64,000 nucleotides of DNA, taken from Melastoma dodecandrum. Lineage: Eukaryota > Streptophyta > Magnoliopsida > Myrtales > Melastomataceae. Below the pieces are notes generated by a model. The model saw only the letters and a program-made list of their open reading frames with translations. It was not told where the DNA came from and did no database searches. The translations under genes and the position numbers were made by a program. Positions within the stretch are counted from its first letter, which is position 1; the number at the start of each line of letters is the position of its first letter. Below are positions 37,865 through 51,842 of this stretch, one piece after another. The stretch is from assembly GCA_029817715.1 (NCBI GenBank), contig JARUPY010000396.1, forward strand, positions 2,356,001-2,420,000. Reading direction: 5' to 3'.

Positions 37865-38520
37865 CCCCTCTGCCGAACCCTTTGAGATTGCTTCCTTTGA
37901 ACTGAGGACGACGACGACGACGACGATCTCAAGTGCCTGTGGCTTCTGTATGAATGGAAGTCAATTTTCGGACCGGGTTATGTTTCTGGCCACACAGAAA
38001 GTCAACGGGTTTTAGGGGAAATTTTATGGGATTTCACGCATTGACCCTTCAGTTTAGCTTGTCCGGCCATCACCAACCGTTGATATTCTTTTTACCTAAA
38101 GGCATCCGACGACCAAATCGATAATTTTGGATTTTTTTATTGGTTTGGTTTTAATTGTTTTAATTTTGTTTCGATTTCTTTTTCGATTTTTCATTACAGG
38201 GGGTTCCTAATGAATATATAAAAGAAAATAATCCTCCTCCTTCCCCTTCCTTCTCGAGTTCCTTTCAATAGTTTTTGACTTTGCTTCCTGAGTTCGGACG
38301 AATACGAGCACGAATCCGAGATTTGATTAATAGCATCTTTTAAACCGAGATTCGATTTTGGATTTGGATTTGTGTATTTTTTTGGTTTTTGTCGAACGTA
38401 GAAATGTATTCCATTCGAAAGAAGATGGACGTGGCAGAAATGCTACGCGCTTCGGTGCAATCAACTCATATTCCCGTGGGACGAAGCCGACCACTTGGTA
38501 ACACTAAGAAAAAAATGCTC
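37865..38520. other. Intergenic DNA between small ORF and hAT remnant
   Basis: Contains an ACG trinucleotide run at about 37908-37926. Otherwise AT-rich and without recognised genes. Confidence 0.4.
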
Positions 38521-40260
38521 ATCTATTTGGGTATATTTTGATGTATTTTATTGTGATGAACAGAATATTCAACGTGTTAAATGTCGATAATGTTCAAAAG
38601 ATTTTGGTACAAATAGTGCAATTGAAACTGACACACAACATGCACATCTTGGTAGATGTAAGAAGAACACTAATAATAAAGAAAAAAGTTAGACTAGCAT
38701 ATCTTTTCCATCAATTAAAATTTCTTCTAATAGTAAAATATGGAAGTTTGACTAGTATGTAAGTAGAAGAGCCCTTTCTTTAATGGTTATATTGGATGAA
38801 TTGTTATTTAAGCACATAGAGAACGAATTATTTAGATAATGCATGGTATATGTACAACCTGAATTTATTGCCCCTAGTCGAAATACCTTGAAAAGTGATA
38901 TTATCAATATTTATTCGGATGAAAAAGTCAAAATTGAAAAAAAAAATTGAAATGCCAAATAAGGTTAGTCTTACAACTGAAACATAGATATGTCAAGTCT
39001 CAATTTATGTGTTTAACTATTCATTTTATTGATGCCAATTGAATTTTACAAAAGAAAATATTAAATTTTTGTCTAGTTCTGGTCATTCGGGAGAAATAAT
39101 TAGTAAAGTTATTGAGTTATATTTGGTTAGTTGGGGTATTAGTAAAATCTTTTATTTACCTGTTGATAATGCTAGCTCAAATGATCTTTGTTTCTAATAT
39201 TTGAAAAAAAGGTTTCAACATCAGGATACACTTTTTTTAAAGGTGAATATCTTCACATGAGATGTTGCGCTCATATTTTTAGTTTGATTGTTAAAGATGG
39301 GATAAATAAATTAGATGATGCTATTATAAGAATTCGAAGTGCAATTTGTTATGTGAGGTCTTCTCCCTCACGAATTTATGACATATGTTAAAAGCGAGAA
39401 ATTAAGCATAAAGGCTCGTTATGCTTGGATGTTGAAACAAGATGAAATTCTACTTATGGTGGTTGATTCTGCTTTGAAATTTCAAAAGGTTTCTGACATG
39501 ATGGAGATTTATAAAAACAAGTTGTTGACGAACTTAATACAATAAAAGGAGTCTCTAGTTATGATGATTGGAAGTAGTCATGTGATATTCTACCATTTCT
39601 TGAGTTGTTTTTCGATGCTACTACAAAAATTTATGGTTCATCTTATGTAACTACTAATTATTATATGAATGAGATTTTTAGTGGCATGATGATTAATAAA
39701 TATTGTTTGGATGAAGATATGAGTTTAGTTTTAATGAATGAAAGGATGAAGCTAAACTTTGAAAAGAAGACAAAACAATTGCTATAGAAAGTTGAGGCGA
39801 CACTTGGAGCATTATTTGATCAGTAGAACAGTATCCTTATCGAAAAGTCTACTATTTTGCATACACAAAATAACCTAAACTTAAGTGTAACATTCATTGA
39901 TACATTTTTAAATATAATGCTGCTATGTGTTCGAAATAAGCAGGAAATGAAAATATTAATGAAAAATTTCAGTTGGATAAGTATTCGGCCGAGGCTTATG
40001 AAACTTCTTTTGGTATAGATTTTAGCATTTTGGATTGGTAAAAATTGAACTCTTCTAAATATGAAGTTTCGTTTGTGATGGTTCAAAATGTTTTAGCTAT
40101 TCATGTTTCGATCGTTGCTTCTGAATCTCTTTTACCATGAAGTAAAGTCATCGATGTATTCATAGTTTGTTATCTCCTAAGACAATGCTATGTGCTCAAA
40201 GTTGGCTGACAGTTAGATCATTTTCGATTGATGAATTAAAAGCTTTTGAAACAGATAAGT
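38521..40260 (+). pseudogene. hAT-superfamily transposase, degenerate
   Basis: Reading through stops and frameshifts gives the expected order of plant hAT (RICESLEEPER/ZBED-like) transposase. A BED zinc-finger part comes first (VYFDVFYCDEQNIQRVKC, then CSKDFGTNSAIETDTQHAH). Next come NFCLVPGHSGEIISKVIE, LPVDNASSND, YLHMRCCAHIFSLIVKDGI and IRIRSAICYVRSSPSR. Then FLELFFDATTKIYGSSYVTT, and finally the dimerisation region with PKTMLCAQSWLTVRSFS. Many stops and frameshifts block any product. A typical hAT terminal word, TAGGGTTGTAAACG, occurs on the minus strand at about 40693-40706 and may mark the right end; the left end was not found. Confidence 0.85.
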
Positions 40261-40399
40261 CAAGTAACTCCCATATATTTTTATGTTTTTTCCATTTTAT
40301 ATTAATTGATGATATAATTATGTCCTTCTCTATTTTAGATTTGTTCAAATTTTTCTCGTCAATGATTTTAGAATATTCAAGTAGAAGATAGTATCGCAC

Positions 40400-43300
40400 A
40401 AACATACGTAAATTTGTACATCAAATGGGTTGGAAATTTTATAATTGTATGTCATTTACTTTTTTGTACTTACTCTTCATGTGATATTTTTAAAAAAATT
40501 GGAGAACTCTTCTATGTCTTTTTTTTTTGAAAAAAAAAATCGTATTTGTATGTATTTTTTTTCTAAAATAATTTATAGTTTATGACTTTATCTGGTTTCA
40601 AAAGGAACCGAAGAAACTCCATTCGGTTTGAGAAAAATAAATATTTCAGTTTGAGTTAACATTTCAACTATAAAATATGTTATTCGAACTAGATCGTTTA
40701 CAACCCTACTTTTTACCCCTCCCTGCCCCATCTGGATTTATCGTTCATGGGTTTTCAAAATATTGACAATTGGACTTCAATTATGAAAAACTTTTAGTAT
40801 AAAAAAATTAATAATTTTTCGAATGTTTAGGATAATAGTCTATTTTTTTTTATTTTCGTTTCAATTAAAAAATTTAACTTTTTAAAATAAAAATTTAGTC
40901 CCTCAAATTTCAAAAATTACTAAAAAGTCCTAAAAAATAAGGTAAATGATAATCTTCAGAAACTTATTCTAAATTGTTGTTTGTCCCAGAATCTAGAGTA
41001 AGTACCTTGGGAATTATCACACATAACTGACATTTTAACTGAGCTAATTATCACAGAAAATACAAACAAAAAAAAATTGAAGGGATAAACATCTATCTAA
41101 GTAAGTATGTGAAATCATAAATACGATGTTAGAATTTGTGGAGCAAAAAAGAAGTCTAAAGAGAGCCTGAAACAATCTCAAAATTGGCAAGTTCTATTGG
41201 ACAACTAGTCCAAGGGGGGAAGATTTCAAACATACCAAAGTTAATAATGTTGACGATGTATAGAAAATGAGTTGCCCCCTTTCATCTTTGATCGAGCAAT
41301 GACAAGATGCAAATTTGGACTCAAAGTGATGAGTTGGAAAAAAGTCTTAAGGAAGGCCTTAGGTTTGACTAGGAAAACTCCAATCATTTGGACAACAGAA
41401 CATTTACTAAGTTGGTAATTACCAAGAGTGAGATTTACAAGCTAGATTATTTACATATAACAAAACCTCAAATTATTCCTAAAGATAACATTCTCAAACC
41501 TATAATTATCCCTTATGTTTTTCCGGACATTAACCGAAAAAAGGGTGTACTCACTTGAAAGGATATGGCTAACACTGATTCGAATGGTTGCCTTGATTGT
41601 GATATTATCTAATCAATTAGTCTATACATTATGTATGACAGTTCTACAATACAAAATATTGAAATTTTTGGTGGCCTATAAGGACATCAAAGAAAAGATT
41701 GATTAATAGTTGACTATGGATGACATATTAACAATTATTGTTAATGCTCCAAAATGGGAGTTTTGTCTTTTCTCTCTCCACTAAAATGATGAAAAGAGCA
41801 ATCTTTACCCGCTCTAATAAAGTTAATCCGCAATATGTGTTTGTTTGATATTTATGTCCGTGAATTCAAAAATTATTATTACAATTTGAACGTGATTTCT
41901 CAACAATTCATATTGAGAATGTTTTTGCAAAACTTCGAGAGATATGACTAGAGATGACACAAAAGACTTATGAATTACTCCAAGTGAGGCAAAAGACCTT
42001 TTTTGGGCTTGGAAAGACAGTAGAAAAGCTTGTGCTTAGCTTTAGGTAAGTGAGGCAACCAAATAGCTTCCATGTATAAAAAGGAGTCAGTGTTTCAAAT
42101 TAAGTATGTAACTATGAGATGGGTTTGATAGCAAATCGAAGAGAACAAGATATTTTCTTAAGGAGAAAAAATTTATTGATCACAACAAAAGAAAAATATG
42201 AAAAATATGGTTGTAATAACAAATACGATTTCAATGACAGCCTAACAACAGTTCCCGCGACGACGGCACCCAGTTCACTTGTCAGAACACAATGAGGTCT
42301 TCCTCAATCCTCATGAACGCTCTTGGGCTTGTCGATCTGGTTGAGCTTAGATTTGGAGTTGGTTTAGTCGTTCAAGGTTGTACAGACTACCCAATCCTCG
42401 ATTTCGACAAGTCCAACGAAACCGTGACGGTTTGGCGAGATTTATGGTAGAGGCGGGGAAGTCGACCGACGAGTAGCGATGATAGGGACAGCGAAGTTTT
42501 CACGGGGAGAAGGGGTAGGGAAAGGGTAATTCCATAAATCCTAAATACATGCAATGGATATTGCGTGCCCTCATATTTCAAACATTTTAAATAATTACAA
42601 TTCTTTGCACTCATGAATATTTGTTCATAAAATTCTTAACTAAAGTACGGCTAGGAAAAGTTATCAGGATCCTCCCATAAATGAAGAGTATCCATTTGAC
42701 GGTTGAGATCATTTTAGTTTTAATTTAACGGTTTTATTTTATAAATATATAAAAATTAAATCATAAACCTAAATGTTAAACTATAAATATTTAAAGTTAA
42801 ATTATAAATTATAAATACAAAATATTAAATCCGAAACGTTAAACCTTAAATATTAAAAATAAATCATAAATTGAATAAATTTGGTAATGTTAAAATTAAC
42901 GATGATAATTGGATTAAAAAAATAATTAATTCCAAGACACAATCACAAGTGAGAGTACTTGATTTCGTAATAAATGTTCTATGCATAATTGAATGAAAAG
43001 TTAATTCTGGTGAATGATCTCCTTAATCCTTCCTTTTAATTATTTAATGAATTGTCAGTGTTGCTTAATTACAAACATATTAAAATAATCATTATTACTG
43101 TTATATTATATATAATCATCATCATTACTAGGTTCTTCACTTGTCATTACCTATTTAAACTAATTAATAAGTTTAATTTATAATCGTTGCGTTAAATTAA
43201 ATTGCGAATGAAGCTGCCTAAACAATGACCAGCGATGGCGATTCCTATGGCAGGCAGTCCAGCAAGCAGCTTCGACGACGAGGGCAACTGCAATCTTTGA

Positions 43301-43791
43301 CAACCGCCAAGAAATCGACGGCAGCACCGACAGGGCAGGTCGAGGACCGTCCCGCATCGGACTACCGTTTGAGAAAGGGCCCCACGGCTCGTGAAAGCTT
43401 CTTGCTCCAGAAACAAAACTAAACTTTGCAAAAATGATGTGAGAGAAATACAGGCAGCCAAAGAATACAGGGGGATAATTAAGACTGCAAAGCGAATCCC
43501 TTCTTGATTTAGCACAGGTAAAAAGGGGAGAAGAAAGGCTTCGGGGACAGACGAACTGTGATGTCTCAAAGCCCCCCCACCCCATCTGTGCAGTTCTTTT
43601 GTAAAAAACGACGACGACGACAAACAAAAGAAAAAAGAGCAGAGAAAGAATGAGGACGCCATCCTCCGGCGGAAGAAGAAGGGATTGAGGGGTTGGTGTC
43701 TAGGGTTTTTTATTGAAGGTGATTTTGGGCCTAGGCCCATTTCCACTATTATATTAAAAACAAAAAAAAGAGATTCGGGTGAAAATGGAAT
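40400..43791. other. Intergenic DNA, no recognised gene
   Basis: AT-rich with scattered short frames. The stretch 41080-42060 has a repeat-like look but no ends or coding homology. A GC-richer patch at 43200-43700 has long but unconvincing frames on both strands. A (ACG)n run lies at about 43608-43620. Confidence 0.4.
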
Positions 43792-43864
43792 TGGAGATGC
43801 GGGGGATCGAACCCCGTGCCTCTCGCATGCAAAGCGAGCGCTCTACCATTTGAGCTACATCCCC
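43792..43864 (-). tRNA. tRNA-Ala (anticodon UGC)
   Basis: On the minus strand a 73-nt cloverleaf starts GGGGATGTAGCTCAAATGG and ends with discriminator A. The acceptor stem GGGGATG pairs with CATCTCC and keeps the G3-U70 wobble, the main identity element of tRNA-Ala. The anticodon loop is CTTTGCATG with anticodon TGC. The internal promoter boxes are present (A box TAGCTCAAATGGTAGAGC, B box GGTTCGATCCC). No intron. A T4 run follows within ten bases, serving as the RNA polymerase III terminator. The CCA end is not encoded, as normal for nuclear tRNA genes. Confidence 0.97.
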
Positions 43865-44068
43865 TGAGTTCATTGTTGTTTGATTTCATTATTTAAAATT
43901 ACTATTAGTCTAAAACTAGTTACACAATTCCTTTCTTCTGCTTCACCCCGAAAATTCCCAGATCCAAACACAAGCCCTCCATGGTGGATTATGTACAAGG
44001 ACGCCTTTGTTTATTCCATGAAGAGGTCACCAGGGATACACAGGTCGAAAATTCCTTATTCAACATCC

Positions 44069-46756
<2,688 letters not shown>

Positions 46757-46806
46757 CTCATCTTTCCAAATAATAACCGACCAATCGAAGACTCCCTTTT
46801 AGTTTA

Positions 46807-47092
46807 CCTGAGTGCACAACTAAGCCCTAGTAAACAAGTAAGCCGCAAGACAACCAGTGACCAAGAGCAGGAAACTAAGGAATTCGATCCATTGGCACCT
46901 CAACCAGAAGTAAACATATGAATTATGATTCACACCACACAAAACAACCAAAGCCTTAAACTCTACATAACCTGCGCTGGGGAACTTCAAAACACGATCT
47001 ACATTCGACAGAAATAACAAAATCCCCCAATTTCACAAAATAACCAAGCTTCAAAGACCCGAAGAAGAATCCCATAAACAAACGAGGAAAGC
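46807..47092 (-). other. SnRK1 leader intron, 3' part
   Basis: On the minus strand an acceptor CACTCAG lies at about 46808, about 50 bases before the start codon. A strong donor TCG|GTAAGTTG lies at 51690-51683. Together they define a leader intron, a known feature of plant SnRK1 genes. The intron is now split by a 4.4-kb retroelement; without it, it would be roughly 470 bp. Confidence 0.6.
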
Positions 47093-47641
47093 TGATGCGT
47101 GGAGTTGATACGTGAAGGATTGGATGCTGGATGGAAGATGGAAGTGGAGTTGCAGAAGTTGCAGAAGATGGAAGAAGTGCAGAGTTGCAGAAGTTGTAGA
47201 AGATGGAAGAAGTGCAGAATGAATGGTTTGTGATCTGCAGAATGGGCTCGGAGGCTTTGGGTTGGTGTTAGTCGTTATAATAGTTGTAATTGGTTGTAAT
47301 AATTGGTTTGTAAGCGGTTCAATTTAAGTGAACCGGGTTGGTCTGGAATTGGGTTGGTCTGTTGGGTAGTAGTTGAGTCGGTGGGTATAAGAAGTAGTTG
47401 GTTGTGGTGGAACAGAATTCATTCATCATTCTCGGTTTGTTAGTTGTAATTGGAGTGGGCGGAGTGCGCCGGAGGCGGTGGAGTGTGGCGGAACTTTCCC
47501 GTGGATGTTGGCTTGTGCTGTCGGAGTTTGTTTACGTTGAATGCGAAGTGGTATGTTCTTCCATTTATTGATTGTAGATTGTTCTGAATTGTGCTGGTGT
47601 TTTGGTTGATTCTGTGCTGTAAACTGAATCGGCACGGATCA
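47093..47641 (+). repeat. 5' LTR of truncated gypsy element
   Basis: Starts TGATGCGTGGAG and ends GGCACGGATCA just before the primer-binding site. It contains short internal repeats of GAGTTGCAGAAGTTG and GATGGAAGAAGTGCAGA at 47150-47220. The exact start may instead be the TGATACG at 47106. Confidence 0.7.
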
Positions 47642-50600
47642 AGGGTATCAGAGCAACCCTTTCGCTAACTCATCGCAGTAGTGTGAGGATGGTGGAAACA
47701 CGATTTGACGAATTGAGGCGTGAGCAAGAAACTACGGGGGAATTGGTGGAAGGGCTAGTGGAGAAGGTTAGCATTCTAACGACACAGATTAGAGAAGTTC
47801 AGTTACAGACTAAGAGCGTTCAAGGCCAAATTGATGAGAAATGGAATATAATTCTCAAGAAACTCTCGGCGTTGGAAGGTAGTAAGGAAGATGAGAGTGC
47901 TGTAGCAAGGGAAGTGAGGAATGACACTTTCAAAAATGCAACTATTGGCACTTTCGCGATGCCGAAGGTCGATTTTCCAGAATTCGATGGGAACGACTTG
48001 GAAGACTGGCTTTACAAGTGCCAACGATTCTTTGAATTGGAACATGTTCCGGAGGATAGGAAGGTTAAGCTTGCTTCCTTGTATTTGTATGGAGCAGCGC
48101 TTCAATGGCACTATTCTTATATGAGGAATCGAAGAAGGGACATGATTTTGGAGTGGGAGGAATACGTACTAGCGTTGAATAGCAGGTTCGGTAAAGAAGT
48201 TTTTGAAGACCCCATGGGTAAGATGAAGAACCTCAGACAGGAAGGGGAGTTTTCTAACCTTTACGCATACATGGAGGAGTTTGATACTTGCTTGAGGAGA
48301 GTATTGGATAAAATCGAGCTGCCGATGTCATTTCAAGTCAGCCTTTTCATTAATGGATTGAAAGACGAGTTCAAGAGCACTTTATGGTTGCTTAAACCCA
48401 CAGATTTGCTGTCTGTACAAGCTAATGTGCGCATTTTGAGTAATGATGCCCCACCGGGGCGCTTGGTGGGAGGAGGTAAACCTTTACGTGTTTGGAATAG
48501 ATCCCCTGTCTCGGTTAATGAACCAAAAGAGACAACGACTGCGGATAATGCGAGCAGGCTGTTACCTCGACCTGGTAATATTTCGTCGATGTTGGGAATG
48601 GGTCGGAGTGGTGGAGATAGAGGTGCAAGTGCCAGTGTAGTGGGCAATTCCTCAGGAGCATACAGCTCGACGGGGTCCATGGGAAGAAGGCGATTAAGTC
48701 AAGAAGAAGTGGAAGAGCGGAGATTGAAAGGACTCTGCTTCGGCTGTAATGAGCCTTTTGACAGGAATCACCGTTGTTCGAAACGACAAGTCTATTCGTT
48801 GGTAGTAGAACCGTTTGAGGAAGTGGGAAAAATCAACGATGATTGTGGCAGGGATACTGAAATTCAGGGTGGTGACAGGGTGGAGGTTACTCTGCACGCG
48901 TTAAGAGGGGAGCTGCGAAGTGAAGGTGTGCAGACCATGCGAGTAAAAGGGTCATATAAGAGGAGGAGTCTGAACGTTCTTATTGACTCAGGGAGTACTC
49001 ACAACTTTGCTGACATTAATGTGGTGAAGGGAATGAATTTATTGACCGAGAATGTGACCCCGATTAGCGTGGTAGTAGCTGACGGCCGAAGTATAATATG
49101 CAGAAGTATGCTGCGACAATTTTGTTGGAATATGCAGGGCCATGTGTTTACAGCCGACTTTTATATCATTCCTTTGGGGGGTTGTGAGGTGATCTTAGGT
49201 GTAGCGTGGCTGGCTAAGTTGGGGGACATAACTTGGAATTTCCATCTAGCTGTCATGAAATTCGGTTGGGAAGGGAAGGATGTTGTGTTGGAGGGATTGT
49301 CACGGCAGGATTCGTCGAATTTAATACATGCTACTACTGTCAAGAAAATGCAGAAGTTTTGCGAGAACTCGATTGTAGTTGGATGGGTGGCTAGTAGGGT
49401 AGATATGGAGGAGGCTTCAGTGAACTGTCTGACCACTTTGGGAGAGAAACAACATTCTGCTATTGCGGACGTTTTGGCCGATTATAGTGATCTTTTTGAG
49501 GAACCATCTGGATTACCTCCCTTTCGAGGTTACGACCATTCAATTGTTTTGAAGGAAGGGGTTCAAGGAATTAGCTTGCGCCCTTACAAGCATTCCGCTT
49601 CGCAGAAGAACGAGATTGAGAAAATGGTACAAGAATTGTTGAATTCGGGAGTTATACAAGAGAGTAAGAGTTCTTTCTCCTCTCCGGTAGTGATGGTCAA
49701 GAAGAAAGACGGATCATGGCGTATGTGTGTGGACTACCGAGAGCTCAACAAGCATACAATCAAAGACAAGTACCCCATACCTGTGATCGAGGAGTTATTG
49801 GACGAATTATTTGGTGCGGTGACATTCTCTAAGATAGATTTGAGAGCGGGATATCATCAAATAAGAATGAATCCGTTAGATGTCAACAAGACGGCATTTC
49901 GAACTCATGATGGGCATTATGAGTTTCTAGTTATGCCATTTGGGTTAACCAACGCTCCGTCTACATTTCAAAGCTTGATGAACTCTATTTTCAGACCATA
50001 CTTGAGAAAATTCATCTTGGTATTCTTTGATGATATACTCATCTATAGTAAGTCGATTGGAGAGCATGTTGAGCATCTGAAGATTGCTTTGTCGGTTTTG
50101 AGACGGTATGTTTTGTTTGCAAAAAAGTCTAAATGCGTTTTTGGAGGTTCAAGGGTCGAATACTTGGGACATTTCATCGATCGAGAGGGAGTCTCCACCG
50201 ATCCTGCAAAAGTAAAGGCAGTACATGATTGGCCTATTCCTTCTACCTTGAAGCAATTACGTGGGTTCTTGGGGTTGAGTGGATACTACAGGAGATTTAT
50301 TAGGGGGTATGGAGTGGTTTGCAAGCCACTTACCGATTTGCTCAAGAAGGATGGATTTAGTTGGACTGAAGCTGCCCAGACTGCTTTTGATCGGCTGAAA
50401 GAGCTGTTAACCTCTGCACCTGTCTTGGTCCTGCCTGATTTTGATGAGCCTTTTATTGTTGAGACCGATGCTTCCGATATTGGGATTGGGGCTGTCCTTA
50501 TGCAGCGAGATCACCCGATTGCTTTCATTAGCAAACATTTGGCACCACGTCATTACAATCTTTCGGTGTATGAGAAGGAATTATATTCGTTGGTGCACGC

Positions 50601-51505
50601 GGTTGGAAAATGGCACCACTATTTGGTGGGACGGCATTTTGTGGTGAGGACAGATCATAGGAGTCTTAAATTTCTATTAGAGCAACGCTTGCATACGGAA
50701 GGGCAGTTCAGATGGCTCACGAAGTTGATGGGATATGATTATGAAATTGTCTACAAGAAGGGTAAGGAGAACTTAGCTGCGGATGCTTTATCTCGAGTGC
50801 AGGGGGCTGAGTTGTGGTCTGTGTCTGTGGAACACTATTCGCCGACTCTGTTTGAGGAGATTAAAGCTACTTGGACGGTTGACAGCAAATTGGCTGCTTT
50901 GATTTCTGAATTACAGCAAGGCCACAATTCGAGCAGCCGTTTTCAGTGGAGACAGGGGTTATTGCAGAAGGGGACGAAATTGGTGGTGGGCGCAGTCCCA
51001 GAGGTTCGACAGAAAATCCTCTATATTTTTCATTGTGGTCCTTCGGGAGGGCATTCAGGTGTTTTAGCTACTTCTAAAAGAATCGGGCAATTTTTTTATT
51101 GGCGAGGCATGGATAGAGATGTCCGAAACTTTGTGAGAGCATGTACAGTATGTTCTACTTGCAAGCACGAAAATGTTGCCTCTCCGGGGTTATTGCAGCC
51201 GTTACCGGTGCCCGTGGGGTTGTGGCAGGACATTTCGATGGATTTCATTGAGGGGTTACCTCCGTTGCAAGGTAAATCTGCCATCTTCGTTGTTGTTGAT
51301 AGATTGAGCAAATACGGACATTTTTTTGCTCTGCCTCATCCGTATACAGCTAAGGTTGTTGCTCAGCTTTTCTTGGATAACGTCTTTAAACTACACGGGT
51401 TACCTCTTACGATAGTGAGTGATAGGGATGCCATTTTCCTAAGCCGTTTTTGGCAAGAAATCTTCACGCTACAGGGTGTTGAGTTGCATCTTTCCACGGC
51501 GTATC
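47093..51505 (+). mobile_element. Ty3/gypsy chromovirus (Reina-like), 3'-truncated in integrase
   Basis: A 5' LTR (47093-47641) is followed by primer-binding-like AGGGTATCAGAGC and one long gag-pol frame. The element stops in the middle of integrase. The 3' LTR, integrase end and chromodomain are missing. At the break (about 51507) it joins a second copy of 24 bp of host sequence that also lies immediately left of the element (about 47070-47093). The element sits in the leader intron of the SnRK1 locus. Confidence 0.9.
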
Positions 51506-51543
51506 GATCCCATAAACAAACGAGGAAAGCTGGAACTGGGTAA
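47689..51543 (+). CDS. Gypsy gag-pol polyprotein, truncated in integrase
   Basis: One uninterrupted frame of about 1,280 residues from ATG 47689. Domains in order: coiled-coil-rich N terminus; capsid with FPEFDGNDLEDWLYKCQRFF; zinc knuckle CFGCNEPFDRNHRC; protease with LIDSGSTHNF; reverse transcriptase with MPFGLTNAPSTFQ and the catalytic FFDDILIYS; RNase H with VETDASDIGIGAVLMQ; integrase HHCC finger ending CTVCSTC; and two of the three catalytic acidic residues (DFIEGLPP, SDRDAIF). The frame then runs into host sequence, so the third catalytic Glu is absent and the last 11 residues (SHKQTRKAGTG) are host-derived. RT sequence and the paired chromodomain relative nearby indicate the Reina-like group. 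Without integrase and 3' LTR it cannot transpose alone. Confidence 0.9.
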   Translation: MVETRFDELRREQETTGELVEGLVEKVSILTTQIREVQLQTKSVQGQIDEKWNIILKKLSALEGSKEDESAVAREVRNDTFKNATIGTFAMPKVDFPEFDGNDLEDWLYKCQRFFELEHVPEDRKVKLASLYLYGAALQWHYSYMRNRRRDMILEWEEYVLALNSRFGKEVFEDPMGKMKNLRQEGEFSNLYAYMEEFDTCLRRVLDKIELPMSFQVSLFINGLKDEFKSTLWLLKPTDLLSVQANVRILSNDAPPGRLVGGGKPLRVWNRSPVSVNEPKETTTADNASRLLPRPGNISSMLGMGRSGGDRGASASVVGNSSGAYSSTGSMGRRRLSQEEVEERRLKGLCFGCNEPFDRNHRCSKRQVYSLVVEPFEEVGKINDDCGRDTEIQGGDRVEVTLHALRGELRSEGVQTMRVKGSYKRRSLNVLIDSGSTHNFADINVVKGMNLLTENVTPISVVVADGRSIICRSMLRQFCWNMQGHVFTADFYIIPLGGCEVILGVAWLAKLGDITWNFHLAVMKFGWEGKDVVLEGLSRQDSSNLIHATTVKKMQKFCENSIVVGWVASRVDMEEASVNCLTTLGEKQHSAIADVLADYSDLFEEPSGLPPFRGYDHSIVLKEGVQGISLRPYKHSASQKNEIEKMVQELLNSGVIQESKSSFSSPVVMVKKKDGSWRMCVDYRELNKHTIKDKYPIPVIEELLDELFGAVTFSKIDLRAGYHQIRMNPLDVNKTAFRTHDGHYEFLVMPFGLTNAPSTFQSLMNSIFRPYLRKFILVFFDDILIYSKSIGEHVEHLKIALSVLRRYVLFAKKSKCVFGGSRVEYLGHFIDREGVSTDPAKVKAVHDWPIPSTLKQLRGFLGLSGYYRRFIRGYGVVCKPLTDLLKKDGFSWTEAAQTAFDRLKELLTSAPVLVLPDFDEPFIVETDASDIGIGAVLMQRDHPIAFISKHLAPRHYNLSVYEKELYSLVHAVGKWHHYLVGRHFVVRTDHRSLKFLLEQRLHTEGQFRWLTKLMGYDYEIVYKKGKENLAADALSRVQGAELWSVSVEHYSPTLFEEIKATWTVDSKLAALISELQQGHNSSSRFQWRQGLLQKGTKLVVGAVPEVRQKILYIFHCGPSGGHSGVLATSKRIGQFFYWRGMDRDVRNFVRACTVCSTCKHENVASPGLLQPLPVPVGLWQDISMDFIEGLPPLQGKSAIFVVVDRLSKYGHFFALPHPYTAKVVAQLFLDNVFKLHGLPLTIVSDRDAIFLSRFWQEIFTLQGVELHLSTAYRSHKQTRKAGTG

Positions 51544-51842
51544 TCGATCGGGAGAGGTTCGAACATCGAATTCGCCGCAAAGATGGAATCTTGATCCCAA
51601 ATCTGGCAAAACGGACAACATCGACATCGACCCATCAAGATTGGGAAGGAGAAGAAGAAGCCCGAGATGGAGAAACGAATTCAACTTACCGAAAATCTCA
51701 ATCCCAATCCCAAGTACGAGGACTACGCAGACAAAAAAGGGGAAGACCGAGGCGAAGAAGAGTGGTACAGTCTCACTCTCTCAGTTCTTTTGTTCGGTTC
51801 TTTTTCTAGAGAATTGGAGGGAGTGATCCAGAAGAGACGCCC
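51530..51842 (-). other. SnRK1 leader intron start and leader exon (5' UTR)
   Basis: Minus-strand non-coding leader. The donor TTTTCG|GTAAGTTG at 51690/51689 is a near-perfect plant splice site. Sequence upstream on the minus strand (51691-51842) is purine/pyrimidine-mixed leader with GAGAGAGTGAGACTG at about 51766-51780. The host sequence is broken at 51842 by the next element and continues at 63658. Confidence 0.5.

Noticed and set aside
38538..38762. 74-residue frame inside the hAT remnant
   Set aside because: It is a shifted frame; the neighbouring frame carries the BED-type residues and is interrupted.
43225..43422. Plus-strand 65-residue frame with a faint histone H3-like look (KKSTAAPTG...)
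   Set aside because: Only a few residues resemble the H3 tail, no globular part follows, and order is poorly kept; probably chance.
43192..43746. Minus-strand frames of 149 and 184 residues
   Set aside because: Phe/Ser/Arg low-complexity translation in overlapping frames, no domain, and open frames on the opposite strand as well.
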